Shown here: positions 52,205-60,866 of the stretch, piece by piece
Layout of the letters: the number at the start of each line of letters is the position of its first letter
Position numbering within the stretch: the first letter of the stretch is position 1
Assembly (NCBI GenBank): GCA_934454845.1
Contig: CAKSGV010000005.1
Coordinates: forward strand, 1 to 64,000
Length of the DNA stretch: 64,000 nucleotides
From: an uncultured Eubacteriales bacterium
Lineage (GTDB): Bacteria; Bacillota; Clostridia; Oscillospirales; Acutalibacteraceae
Direction of reading: 5' to 3'
The notes under the pieces: generated by a model
Seen by the model: only the letters and a program-made list of their open reading frames with translations
What the model was told of the DNA's origin: nothing
Databases searched by the model: none
Translations under genes and position numbers: made by a program

Positions 52205-53523
52205 ATCAGTTCTCCCAATAAATCATATTCAACAGTATCATTAATCTTTACTTTAACAAAATCTCCGATTTTAAGCGGTCTGCCGGAGATAAAGAATACT
52301 TTGCCGTCTATATCCGGCGCGTCAGCCTCGGATCTGCCGAAATAGCACCTTATATAATCGTCGTACCCCTCTATAAGGACTTCGACGGTCTTGCCCTGCT
52401 TTTCCTCATTCTTTTCGCGGCTTATCCTAAGCTGAGTATCCATAATGCTTTCCATTCGGTCTACCTTTGTCTGCTCGTCTACCTGATCGGGCATACCGGC
52501 GGCAACGGTGTTTTCCTCGGCTGAATATGTAAAGCAGCCGAGCCTGTCAAACCTTGTAGCCTTTACAAACTCCGCAAGCTCTTCAAACTGCTCCTCGGTT
52601 TCGCCGGGGAAGCCTGTTATAAGCGTAGTCCTTAAAGTGATATCGGGTATCTTTGTCCTTATCTTTTCTATAAGCTTATTTATGGACTCTTTATCGCCCC
52701 TGCGGTTCATTCGCTTTAAAATCTCACCGTTTATATGCTGAATGGGCATATCAAGATAATTAAGCAGTTTTTTCTCGCTCGCCATAAGGTCCAAAAGATC
52801 GTCTGTTATTCTTTCGGGGTAAGTATAAAGGGTTCGTATCCAGTGGAGCTTATCTATTTTAACCAGCTCCTTTAAAAGCTCGGTGAGCATAGGCTTGCCG
52901 TAGATATCCGTTCCGTAAGCCGTGGTGTCCTGCGCTACGACTATCAGTTCTTTTACTCCGCCTTCCGCAAGCTTTTTTGCCTCGCTTACGCAATCCTCTA
53001 TCTTTCGGCTTCTCATTCTTCCTCTTATCATAGGAATAGCGCAGTAAGTACAGCAGTTATCACAGCCGTCGGCAATTTTAAGATAGGCAGAAAAAGGATA
53101 GCCACCCAAAATTCTTCCGCCGTTTAAATCAAGATTGAATTTATCGCCGAAGGTATTTTCCGCTTTATCTTCCACAGCGGATCTTACTATCTTTGCGATA
53201 TCCTTATTAGAGCCTATGCCTACGCACACGTCTACCTCGGGAATTTCTTCCGTTACATCGTTTTTATATCTTTCGGCTAAACAGCCCGTGACTATAAGCG
53301 CTTTGCATTTACCGCTTTTTTTATACTTTGCGGCCTCTAAAATATTTTCTATCGCTTCTTTTTTAGCCTCTTCGATAAATCCGCAGGTGTTTATTATTAT
53401 CGCGTCTGCCTCCGCCTCTTCCGGGCAGATTTCAATGCCTTCGTCAAAAAGAGTTTTGAGCATCATTTCCGCGTCGACCTGGTTTTTCGGGCATCCGAGG
53501 CTGACCATACTTACTTTTATCAT
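52201..53523 (-). CDS. rimO: Ribosomal protein S12 methylthiotransferase RimO, 440 aa
   Basis: A radical-SAM enzyme that thiomethylates the conserved Asp of ribosomal protein S12. The UPF0004 domain shows SLGCPKNQVDAEMML, NTCGFIEEAKKEAI and VTGCLAERY (three Cys for the auxiliary cluster). The radical SAM motif is CDNCCTYCAIP, and a C-terminal TRAM domain begins about residue 370. GCPKNQVD distinguishes RimO from MiaB. Overlaps recX upstream and pgsA downstream. Confidence 0.96.
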   Translation of the reverse strand: MIKVSMVSLGCPKNQVDAEMMLKTLFDEGIEICPEEAEADAIIINTCGFIEEAKKEAIENILEAAKYKKSGKCKALIVTGCLAERYKNDVTEEIPEVDVCVGIGSNKDIAKIVRSAVEDKAENTFGDKFNLDLNGGRILGGYPFSAYLKIADGCDNCCTYCAIPMIRGRMRSRKIEDCVSEAKKLAEGGVKELIVVAQDTTAYGTDIYGKPMLTELLKELVKIDKLHWIRTLYTYPERITDDLLDLMASEKKLLNYLDMPIQHINGEILKRMNRRGDKESINKLIEKIRTKIPDITLRTTLITGFPGETEEQFEELAEFVKATRFDRLGCFTYSAEENTVAAGMPDQVDEQTKVDRMESIMDTQLRISREKNEEKQGKTVEVLIEGYDDYIRCYFGRSEADAPDIDGKVFFISGRPLKIGDFVKVKINDTVEYDLLGELI

Positions 53524-54161
53524 TAATAAAATTCCTCTTCTTGTGACATTTCGTCAGTAAATTTAGACAAAGCCGATTTAATATCCGAAAAAGAAAATCC
53601 TTTTCTTGCAAGCGCCGCTATTACCTTTTGCGTTTCTTTGCGGTCGTTTAATTCAAGATTTTTATGGTACTTTTTTTCTATCAGCTTTTCTATAGCCGCT
53701 TCCTCATCAAATTCGACCTTTGAAATTGCCGATTTTACCGTTTCGCGGTCTAATTTTTTAGAAATAAGCTTTATATAGGTTTGATTTTTGGATATGCCGC
53801 TCTGCGCGCATTTTAAAGCGTACCGCTCGGCAAACCTATCGTCATTTATAAGATCTAAGCTTTTAAGTCTGTTAATAGCTTTTTTTGCGGTTTCTTCCTC
53901 AAAGCCCGCTCTTTTAAGCTTATCAAGCAGGCAGGCTTCAGATTGATCGGCATAATCTAAGAGCCAAAGCGCCCTTGATTTTGCCCTGTTATAATCGGAA
54001 AAAGCTTTAAGCTTTTCTATATCTTCTTTCGTTAAATCGTCGCCTTCGTGAATATGGCTTTCTTCCAATGCCGAAAGATCGATCTCAAGGGTCTCGCCGC
54101 TGTCAAGTCGGAGCAGGGCAGAATGCTTTTTGCCCCTTTTTATTTTTACAACTTTCATCAA
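53523..54161 (-). CDS. recX: Regulatory protein RecX, 212 aa
   Basis: A modulator of RecA filaments. It carries three RecX three-helix repeats, seen in ALWLLDYADQSEACLLDKLK, INDDRFAERYALKCAQSG and KKYHKNLELNDRKETQKVIA ending LARKGFSFSDIKSAL. A beta-rich N-terminal segment of about 50 residues (KIKRGKKHSALLRLDSGETL) precedes them, as in other Firmicutes. It overlaps recA by 4 bases, the classic recA-recX coupling. Confidence 0.92.
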   Translation of the reverse strand: MMKVVKIKRGKKHSALLRLDSGETLEIDLSALEESHIHEGDDLTKEDIEKLKAFSDYNRAKSRALWLLDYADQSEACLLDKLKRAGFEEETAKKAINRLKSLDLINDDRFAERYALKCAQSGISKNQTYIKLISKKLDRETVKSAISKVEFDEEAAIEKLIEKKYHKNLELNDRKETQKVIAALARKGFSFSDIKSALSKFTDEMSQEEEFY

Positions 54162-55303
54162 TCGTCAACCGCTATATCGATATCTATTTTTCTCGGTTTT
54201 CTTTCAGGCTCAACGGTTTCGGGATCTACGGGCTCGATAGAAGCCTCTTCGGAAGTTTCTTCCGGAGCGTCGGAGAAAGCGGCATAATATTTAGCCATTA
54301 TCTTATCTTCTATTTCTTTTGCAAGCTCGGCATTATCGCTTAAAAGCTGCTTAACATTATCTCTGCCCTGACCGAGCCTATCCTCGCCGTAATAGAACCA
54401 GGCGCCCGATCTTCTCAATACCTCGAAATTAAGTCCCATATCCACAAGCTCGCCTGTGTGGGAGATGCCTGTGCCGTACATTATATCAAATTCCGCCTCT
54501 TTAAACGGGGGAGCGACTTTATTTTTAACTACCTTCGCCCTTGTGCGCGAGCCGATAAGCTCACTGCCGTTTTTAATAGCCTCGATCTTTCTTACATCTA
54601 TTCTCACGCTCGAATAGAATTTAAGCGCGCGGCCGCCGGTTGTGGTTTCGGGGTTGCCGTAAAGCACGCCGATCTTCTCGCGGAGCTGATTTATGAAAAT
54701 TGCGCTGCACTTCGATTTAGAAAGCGCGCCTGTTATCTTCCTTAATGCCTGCGACATAAGTCTTGCAAGCTGACCCACGTGGGAATCTCCCATATCGCCC
54801 TCAAGCTCGGCTCTTGTAACGAGCGCCGCAACGGAGTCAATAACAATTATATCGATAGCGCCTGATCTGATGAGCGCCTCCGCTATTTCAAGCGCCTGCT
54901 CGCCCGAGCTTGGCTGTGAAACCAAAAGGTTATCTATATCAACGCCTAAATGCGAAGCATAAACAGGATCAAGCGCGTGCTCAACATCGATAAACGCGGC
55001 AGTGCCTCCCGCTTTTTGCGCCTCTGCAACGCAGTGGAGCGCAACGGTGGTTTTACCTGATGACTCGGGGCCGTAGATCTCAATAATTCTCCCCTTGGGA
55101 ATTCCTCCGATACCGAGCGCGATATCAAGAGCGAGCGAGCCTGTGCGGATATGCTCGACATTCATAGCCTTATTTTCTCCGAGGCGCATAACCGAGCCTT
55201 TTCCGAACTGGCGCTCTATCTGCTCGACCGCAGTTGACAGAGCTTTTTCTTTATCTTCGACAACTGATTTTTCATTATTCACCGGATTTTTTGCTTTAGC
55301 CAT
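54158..55303 (-). CDS. recA: Recombinase RecA, 381 aa
   Basis: The central homologous-recombination and SOS ATPase. Walker A GPESSGKTT lies at 78-86, followed by IDVEHALDPVYA, Walker B IIVIDSVAALV, DNA-binding loop 2 region INQLREKIGVLYGNPETTTG and GRALKFYSSVRIDVR. The C-terminal tail is acidic then basic and Pro-rich (EPVDPETVEPERKPRKID), longer than in some Firmicutes. GGAGG lies 10 bases upstream of the ATG. No convincing LexA/DinR box (GAAC-N4-GTTC type) was seen immediately upstream. Confidence 0.98.
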   Translation of the reverse strand: MAKAKNPVNNEKSVVEDKEKALSTAVEQIERQFGKGSVMRLGENKAMNVEHIRTGSLALDIALGIGGIPKGRIIEIYGPESSGKTTVALHCVAEAQKAGGTAAFIDVEHALDPVYASHLGVDIDNLLVSQPSSGEQALEIAEALIRSGAIDIIVIDSVAALVTRAELEGDMGDSHVGQLARLMSQALRKITGALSKSKCSAIFINQLREKIGVLYGNPETTTGGRALKFYSSVRIDVRKIEAIKNGSELIGSRTRAKVVKNKVAPPFKEAEFDIMYGTGISHTGELVDMGLNFEVLRRSGAWFYYGEDRLGQGRDNVKQLLSDNAELAKEIEDKIMAKYYAAFSDAPEETSEEASIEPVDPETVEPERKPRKIDIDIAVDD

Positions 55304-55334
55304 TTATTTTTGCCTCCTGAATTGTTTTCCGATA

Positions 55335-56183
55335 TTATATCTTTTCGGGTGTCCCGAAAACTACCCTGTCAAAACCGGAGCAGTCTTTTTTTGACCCGAT
55401 ATTTAAAAAACCGTTTTCCCTTAAAATATTTTCTACGCTTTCTCTCTGATAAGCGCCGATCTCGAATACCAAAATGCCGTCTTCCTTTAAAGAGTTTCGG
55501 TAATTTTTCGCTATCGCTCTGTAAAACGACAGACCGTCATCTCCGCCGAAAAGCGCGGTTTCGGGCTCGAATGTGACCTCCGGCTGGAGAGCGGACATAT
55601 CGGCTTTATCAATATAAGGCGGATTTGAAACGACAATATCATATTTATCGCCGCTGCAGTCACCCTTTAAAACATCGCCCTTTATGATATTTACGCCGCT
55701 TTTTAATTCCTCTGCGTTTTTCTTAAGATACCTTAGCGCCTCGTCATATTTTTCAAGGCAAGAGGTTTGCGCATCGGTTTCAAGAGCGAGGGTTATTCCT
55801 ATACAACCTGTGCCGGAGCAGAGGTCAAGCACCTTTTTATCTTTTTTCCCTTTTAATTTTTCTATGCAGAAGTAAGCGATCGATTCGGTATCGAACCTCG
55901 GTATAAGAACTCCGGGGCCTACGGAAAAATCCCTGCCGAAAAACGACCACACCCCTGTTATATACTGAAGCGGATATCTTATCTTTCGCTGATTTATAAC
56001 AGCGGTGAGCAAATTCTGCTGATAATCGGTAAGCTTTTGCGTGTAATTCGAAAGAATTTGTGCGGAGGATAAATTCGTTACATATTTTATAATGATTTTA
56101 GCCTCGCTTACATAATCCTCCACACCGAAAGACTTAAGCTTATTTTTTGTATCATTATAGCTTTCAAATATCGTTTTGCTCAT
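55335..56183 (-). CDS. prmC: Peptide chain release factor N5-glutamine methyltransferase PrmC, 282 aa
   Basis: Methylates the GGQ glutamine of RF1/RF2. An N-terminal helical domain (about 1-80) is followed by a SAM domain with VLDLCSGTGCIGITLAL and the substrate motif VVSNPPYID, then GDDGLSFYRAI and VFEIGAYQRESV. ATG 56,183 (MSKTIFESYND) is chosen over the longer frame. It overlaps the DUF1385 gene by 20 bases, a pairing common in Clostridia. Confidence 0.95.
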   Translation of the reverse strand: MSKTIFESYNDTKNKLKSFGVEDYVSEAKIIIKYVTNLSSAQILSNYTQKLTDYQQNLLTAVINQRKIRYPLQYITGVWSFFGRDFSVGPGVLIPRFDTESIAYFCIEKLKGKKDKKVLDLCSGTGCIGITLALETDAQTSCLEKYDEALRYLKKNAEELKSGVNIIKGDVLKGDCSGDKYDIVVSNPPYIDKADMSALQPEVTFEPETALFGGDDGLSFYRAIAKNYRNSLKEDGILVFEIGAYQRESVENILRENGFLNIGSKKDCSGFDRVVFGTPEKI

Positions 56184-57162
56184 CTGATTGCTCTCTTTTT
56201 TCAATTTCGCGGTCAATGCTCCTGTCAACATCGGGAACAGCCGGCTCGCAGGCTTTAAGTGCCTTTATTGCAACCTCGATCATAGAATCGTCGGGCTCCT
56301 TTGTGGTGAGCCTTTGCAGCCAAAGACCGGGAGCGGAAACAATGCGGGTAAAAGCATTATCGTATTTTCCGCAGGCTCTGAGCACCTCATAGCCCGCTCC
56401 GCAGATTATCGGAATCAAAAGAAGTTTTATAAGCACCCACAGCCATTTTATATCGTAAATTCCGAAGCCGAAAAGACCGCAGATAAACTGCACAAGAACG
56501 GAAAACACCATACTCACGATTATCATTAGTATCAAAAATGATGTTCCGCACCTGGGGTGAAAGCGGCTTTGGATCTTAACGTTTTCAACATTTAATTCCA
56601 AGCCTTTTTCATAGCAAAAAATAGTTTTATGCTCGGCTCCGTGATACCTGAACACTCTTTTAATATCTTTAGAAAGAGAAATCGCGGCAATATATCCTAC
56701 GAACACCGCAAGCTTGATAAGCTGCTCGATAAGCGCTCTTACGACCGCATTGAAGCTGACTCCGACCGCTTTTTCTATTCCGCCTTCTATTAGCCTCGGA
56801 AGATAAATAAAAAGCACAACGGCAAGAACAACTCCCAAACCTGAGCCGACAGCGGTTATAACTGCCGTGAATTTATTCGACTCCGATTTATCGCTTTCGT
56901 CATCCGTATCGGCGAAGCCCGATTTATCTACGGATATATTCATAGCCTTATATCCCTCTTTCATTGATTCGATATAAGTAACTATTCCTCGAATAACGGG
57001 AAGAGAGAGGAATTTATATTTATCCTTGATACTCTCGGTTTTATACTTTTCGACATCTATTTCACCGCTTTTGGTTCTTACGGCGATAGCTGTTTTTTCG
57101 GGGCTTTTCATCATTATGCCCTCGATAAGCGCCTGGCCGCCGATCGCAGTGTATTTACTCAT
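56164..57162 (-). CDS. DUF1385 family membrane protein, 332 aa
   Basis: The N-terminus YTAIGGQALIEGIMMKSPEK is the family signature. About four to five transmembrane segments (for example VITAVGSGLGVVLAVVLFIY, LIKLAVFVGYIAAISL, FLILMIIVSMVFSVLVQFI) surround the conserved YHGAEHKTIFCYEKGLELN and SRFHPRCGTSF histidine/cysteine motifs, which look metal-binding. Function unknown; it is frequently found beside prmC/prfA. A GTG at 57,171 is an alternative start. It overlaps the histidine kinase stop. Confidence 0.9.
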   Translation of the reverse strand: MSKYTAIGGQALIEGIMMKSPEKTAIAVRTKSGEIDVEKYKTESIKDKYKFLSLPVIRGIVTYIESMKEGYKAMNISVDKSGFADTDDESDKSESNKFTAVITAVGSGLGVVLAVVLFIYLPRLIEGGIEKAVGVSFNAVVRALIEQLIKLAVFVGYIAAISLSKDIKRVFRYHGAEHKTIFCYEKGLELNVENVKIQSRFHPRCGTSFLILMIIVSMVFSVLVQFICGLFGFGIYDIKWLWVLIKLLLIPIICGAGYEVLRACGKYDNAFTRIVSAPGLWLQRLTTKEPDDSMIEVAIKALKACEPAVPDVDRSIDREIEKREQSDEQNDI

Positions 57163-58621
57163 TTTCTTCACTCTTTTCTGTTTCGGGGTCCGAAATTTGC
57201 TCCGATTCGGGCTCGTTTGCTATAAGCGGCAAAACTACCGTGACCGAAGTGCCAACGCCCTCGGTGCTCTCCACAAACAAAAGTCCCTTATGCTGTTTTA
57301 TAATTTCATCGGCGACCGCAAGACCTATTCCGCTGCCTCTTACCTGCTTATTGGATTTAAAGAATTTTTCCTTAACATGGTCGATATCCTGCGCGGGAAT
57401 TCCGACGCCTGTGTCCTTGACGGTTATTCTTACGCAACCGTCTTCAATTATCTGAGTTATAAGAACAAGACCGCCTTTTTCGGTGTATTTTACCGCGTTA
57501 TCAATAATATTGATAAATACCTGTTTTAATCTGTCCGAATCGCCGTTTGCCACAGCCTCACAGGCCGGAGGCATATATGTAACCTCAATACCCTGCTTTT
57601 TGGCAAGCTCGGCGTACATATCGGCAGCTGATCTCAAAAGCTCCGAAACATTAACGGGTGCAATGTTGTTAACGCTGAGTCTTCCCGACTGCATTCTTGA
57701 AAAATCAAGCAGTTCTTCCACAAGGTTTGAAAGCCTGTCCGCCTCGCTTAATACAACATCAAGCCCTCTTTTTACAAGCTCCTCGTCTGTCCCTACGGAC
57801 ATTTTAGCGGTTTCGCCCCAGCCTCTGATAGCCGTAAGTGGAGTGCGGAGCTCGTGGGATACGGAGGATATAAAATCGTTTTTGATAGTTTCCGCCTGGT
57901 CAAGCTCGCACGCCATATAATTTATGGTATCGCAAAGTTCGCCTATCTCGTCATTCTTTTCAAGTTCTATTCTCGATTTAAAGTCGCCGCCGGCAATTTT
58001 TCTTGCCATAGTGCTGACATCTCTTATCGGGCGGACTATCGATTTAATAAAGAAAATTCCGGAAAGTGCGGAAATCCCTATCGCAACAAGACCGATAAGT
58101 GTCAAAAAAAGCGTGGTTTCGGTGATTTTCCTGTTCGCCGCGGTAAGAGAAGATACCCACCTGTAGGCGCCGAGCTTTTCCCCGTTATGCCCGATAAGCG
58201 CGCAGGTGCCGGCAACTATTTTTTCGCCCGAGTCGGTTTTGGATTTTAAAACAAAGGTTTTCCCCGGATTTTTCATTGCCGCTTCAAACTCCGTTACAAC
58301 GGAATTTTCGGGCGAAAATCCGGAAGTGGAAATTATGATGTTTCCGCTGCTGTCAATTACCTGGACTTCAATTTTATTCTTATACGCAAAAGAATCCGAA
58401 ATGGTGACCGCCGATTCCGCAAAGGATTCCTTACTTGTTGACGCGAGCGCCTCGAATTCATATGAATAATCGGAAGCAAGCGACACGACTCTTTCATTAT
58501 ATACGGAGGAGAAAAATACGGAAAACGCCGAAACGGCAACTATAACCACCGCGGCGCTTATCGCAAAGACTTCGGTAAACCAGCGCACGGCTATGCTTTT
58601 AAAATGCAGCTCGAATTCCAT
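57155..58621 (-). CDS. Membrane sensor histidine kinase, 488 aa
   Basis: An envelope-signal sensor that phosphorylates the response regulator encoded 31 bp upstream. TM1 (about 15-38), an extracellular sensor domain of about 130 residues, TM2 (about 172-194), HAMP (about 195-247). HisKA has the phospho-acceptor His in SSVSHELRTPL near 260. HATPase boxes are N (NIIDNAVKYTEKG), G1 (DTGVGIPAQD) and G2 (GSGIGLAVADEI). The C-terminal tail is acidic. GGAGGAG lies before the ATG. Architecture resembles PhoR/ResE/WalK; the stimulus is unknown. Confidence 0.95.
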   Translation of the reverse strand: MEFELHFKSIAVRWFTEVFAISAAVVIVAVSAFSVFFSSVYNERVVSLASDYSYEFEALASTSKESFAESAVTISDSFAYKNKIEVQVIDSSGNIIISTSGFSPENSVVTEFEAAMKNPGKTFVLKSKTDSGEKIVAGTCALIGHNGEKLGAYRWVSSLTAANRKITETTLFLTLIGLVAIGISALSGIFFIKSIVRPIRDVSTMARKIAGGDFKSRIELEKNDEIGELCDTINYMACELDQAETIKNDFISSVSHELRTPLTAIRGWGETAKMSVGTDEELVKRGLDVVLSEADRLSNLVEELLDFSRMQSGRLSVNNIAPVNVSELLRSAADMYAELAKKQGIEVTYMPPACEAVANGDSDRLKQVFINIIDNAVKYTEKGGLVLITQIIEDGCVRITVKDTGVGIPAQDIDHVKEKFFKSNKQVRGSGIGLAVADEIIKQHKGLLFVESTEGVGTSVTVVLPLIANEPESEQISDPETEKSEENE

Positions 58622-58652
58622 TTTTCTCCTCCTTTCTTAATTTTTTATAAAT

Positions 58653-59357
58653 TCAAACTATACTGTTCCATTTATAGCCCATACCCCATACGGTAACGAG
58701 GTATTTCGGCAGCGAGGGGTTGTCCTCTATCTTCATTCTGAGTCTTCTTATATTTACATCGACGATTTTTTCTTCGCCGAAATAATTTTCTCCCCATACT
58801 ATCTTTAAAAGCTCCGTTCTTCCGACGGGCGTATCCGGGTGATTGAAAAAGTGCTCTAATATCTGAAACTCAACCTGCGTGATCTCAATATTCTTTCCGC
58901 TTTTCGTGAGCGTGTGTTTTCTCATATTAAGGACAAATTCACCGAGCCTTATTTCGTCGCTCGACAGCTTGACCTGCTTCATCTGCTGGCTTACCCTGCG
59001 GTAAAGCGAATCCACTCTCGCAAGAAGCTCGGAGGGAGAAAAGGGCTTTGTGACATAATCATCCGCCCCTATCATAAGGCCGCTTATCTTATCCATTTCC
59101 TGGGATTTTGCGGTGAGCATAATAATGCCTATGGTTTCGTTTTTCTCGCGTATTTTTTTACACACGGTAAATCCGTCTATACCCGGCATCATAACATCTA
59201 AAAGCGCGATATCAAAACCCTCTGTATCATTATCGAAAATTTCAAGCGCCTCTTCGCCGCTGCCTGCCTGCACGACCGTATAGCCTGCTCTTGTGAGATT
59301 TATGGCTTCAAACTCGCGGATAGCTTCTTCATCTTCGGCAATAAGTATTCTTCTCAT
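58653..59357 (-). CDS. OmpR/PhoB-family response regulator, 234 aa
   Basis: The receiver domain has acidic residues EDEE near the start, the phospho-acceptor Asp in ALLDVMMPGIDGF near 55, Thr in MLTAKSQE, and Lys in DYVTKPFSPSELL. A C-terminal winged helix (about 130-230) ends VTVWGMGYKW. It is the partner of the histidine kinase downstream in the same operon. Targets are not visible from sequence; the adjacent FG-GAP-like lipoprotein gene (59,381) is transcribed just upstream in the same direction and may be in the same unit. Confidence 0.96.
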   Translation of the reverse strand: MRRILIAEDEEAIREFEAINLTRAGYTVVQAGSGEEALEIFDNDTEGFDIALLDVMMPGIDGFTVCKKIREKNETIGIIMLTAKSQEMDKISGLMIGADDYVTKPFSPSELLARVDSLYRRVSQQMKQVKLSSDEIRLGEFVLNMRKHTLTKSGKNIEITQVEFQILEHFFNHPDTPVGRTELLKIVWGENYFGEEKIVDVNIRRLRMKIEDNPSLPKYLVTVWGMGYKWNSIV

Positions 59358-59380
59358 ATAAGGCTCCTTAAAATTTTTTA

Positions 59381-60691
59381 TCAGCTTGAAAGCTTAAACA
59401 TATTTTTTATCTGCTCTTCGTTAATACCCTGGTTTTCTGCCTCGGCACCTGTTTTATACAAATAGGTGTAGCCTTTGCTTTGAGTGATTTTTTTATATTC
59501 CTTATAAATCTTTTTATCGTATTTCTCGCTTTTAACGGTTAAAAACTCTGTTATCATTCCGCCTATTTCATCGGTTTCGGGATTAAAGGTATATATAATC
59601 CTTGATTTTGCGTCGGCATCTTTCTTGACGGCTATTTTACCCATAAGCTTATCCGGCAGCTCTACCGTGTACCCGTCAACCGAGTTGACAACGGTCGATC
59701 TCTTGACGGTAAGCGCCTCGCCGTTAAATGTACACCAATTTGTGTAATACATTATTTCTTTGCTTTCGCTGTCCGCATTTTTAAGCGTGCTCGCAACGGG
59801 AATTTCTATCTGTCCGTCGTCGTTTATATCCTGCGAAAGGATATATGACTGCCTTAAAGTCACCGTGTTTTCCATACTTCCCGAATTATCAAGAAGACCG
59901 TTCACAAGCTCGCCTTTTTTATAGAAAATAACCTCCGTTACGGCTCCGATACCCTTAATTTCGTCTATATACACCGCGTTTTGCCCCGTTGAGAGGGTGC
60001 CAAGCTTAGGCTGAAGAGCTGTTTTTACCGACTTATCCATAACACAGCCGCCTATTCTTATCACGGAATCATCCCTAAAGCCGAAAAGCTTTGCATTGTT
60101 ATTCTGATCCGAAGTGGAAAGGAGCTGAATAAAAATATCGTCTTTATTATCGCCGCTTAAATCACAGCACAAAAAAGAAGTATAGGATTCGTCAAGCAAA
60201 AGCTTAAGCTCCTTGTTTTCAAAGGAATAAACAGAAAGCCTTTTTTCGCCCGAGCCGAAAATTTCCCAGCCCACAGCTATTTCTTTTTTACCGTCGCCGT
60301 TTAAATCGCAGAATTCAACCTTTTCTATTCCGCCTGCCGTGACCGACGCCTCGCAAACGCTCGCCCATTCTTTTGAATTAAAGGCGATAAGGTTTATATG
60401 CATCTTTGTAAGCTCGTCTTCATCGGTGCTGTAAAAAGCGAGAGCCTCGTTAAGTCCGTCGTTATTTATATCCTCAAGCACCACGGCCGACCTTTTTTCG
60501 CCCTCCGAGGGGTATTTAAGGGAATAACCTTTAGGAGCGCTTTTTTCAAGCGCGGCTTTTATCGGGAGCATATCGCCCGAAAGCTGAGGAGGAGCGATAA
60601 GCTCTTCTGTATCGGCGGAAAAGAGCGCACAGGAGCAAAGAGATAAACAAATACTGACACTCAGCAGTGATACAAGCAATTTTTTTATCAT
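59381..60691 (-). CDS. Lipoprotein with FG-GAP-like calcium-binding repeats, 436 aa
   Basis: A surface lipoprotein with signal and lipobox LCSC (Cys near 20). The exported domain contains repeated D-x-N/D-x-D-G motifs typical of FG-GAP/VCBS propeller blades: DINNDGLNEALA, DLNGDGKKEIAV, DLSGDNKDDIFI and DINDDGQIEIPV. This suggests a calcium-stabilised beta-propeller. GGGAGG lies before ATG 60,691; the longer frame is rejected. It lies 23 bp upstream of the response regulator, so it may feed or be controlled by that system (inference). Ligand unknown. Confidence 0.85.
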   Translation of the reverse strand: MIKKLLVSLLSVSICLSLCSCALFSADTEELIAPPQLSGDMLPIKAALEKSAPKGYSLKYPSEGEKRSAVVLEDINNDGLNEALAFYSTDEDELTKMHINLIAFNSKEWASVCEASVTAGGIEKVEFCDLNGDGKKEIAVGWEIFGSGEKRLSVYSFENKELKLLLDESYTSFLCCDLSGDNKDDIFIQLLSTSDQNNNAKLFGFRDDSVIRIGGCVMDKSVKTALQPKLGTLSTGQNAVYIDEIKGIGAVTEVIFYKKGELVNGLLDNSGSMENTVTLRQSYILSQDINDDGQIEIPVASTLKNADSESKEIMYYTNWCTFNGEALTVKRSTVVNSVDGYTVELPDKLMGKIAVKKDADAKSRIIYTFNPETDEIGGMITEFLTVKSEKYDKKIYKEYKKITQSKGYTYLYKTGAEAENQGINEEQIKNMFKLSS

Positions 60692-60810
60692 TTTTCCGCC
60701 TCCCGTTCTTATAAACCTATTCATATTAATTATAGCATAACACATTATAAAAATAAAGAGATTTTTTAAATAAAAGCGCAAAACCTCAGCGGAAAAGCGG
60801 AGGCTTCAAA

Positions 60811-60849
60811 AAAGCAAAAAGCTCTCTCCCGAAATTTACAGGAGAGAGC
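60811..60849 (-). terminator. uraA terminator
   Basis: GCTCTCTCC / GGAGAGAGC 9-bp stem (60,821-60,849) followed on the minus strand by TTTTTGCTTTTTTG, 18 bp after the uraA stop. Confidence 0.85.
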
Positions 60850-60866
60850 CTTGTTTGATTTATTTA

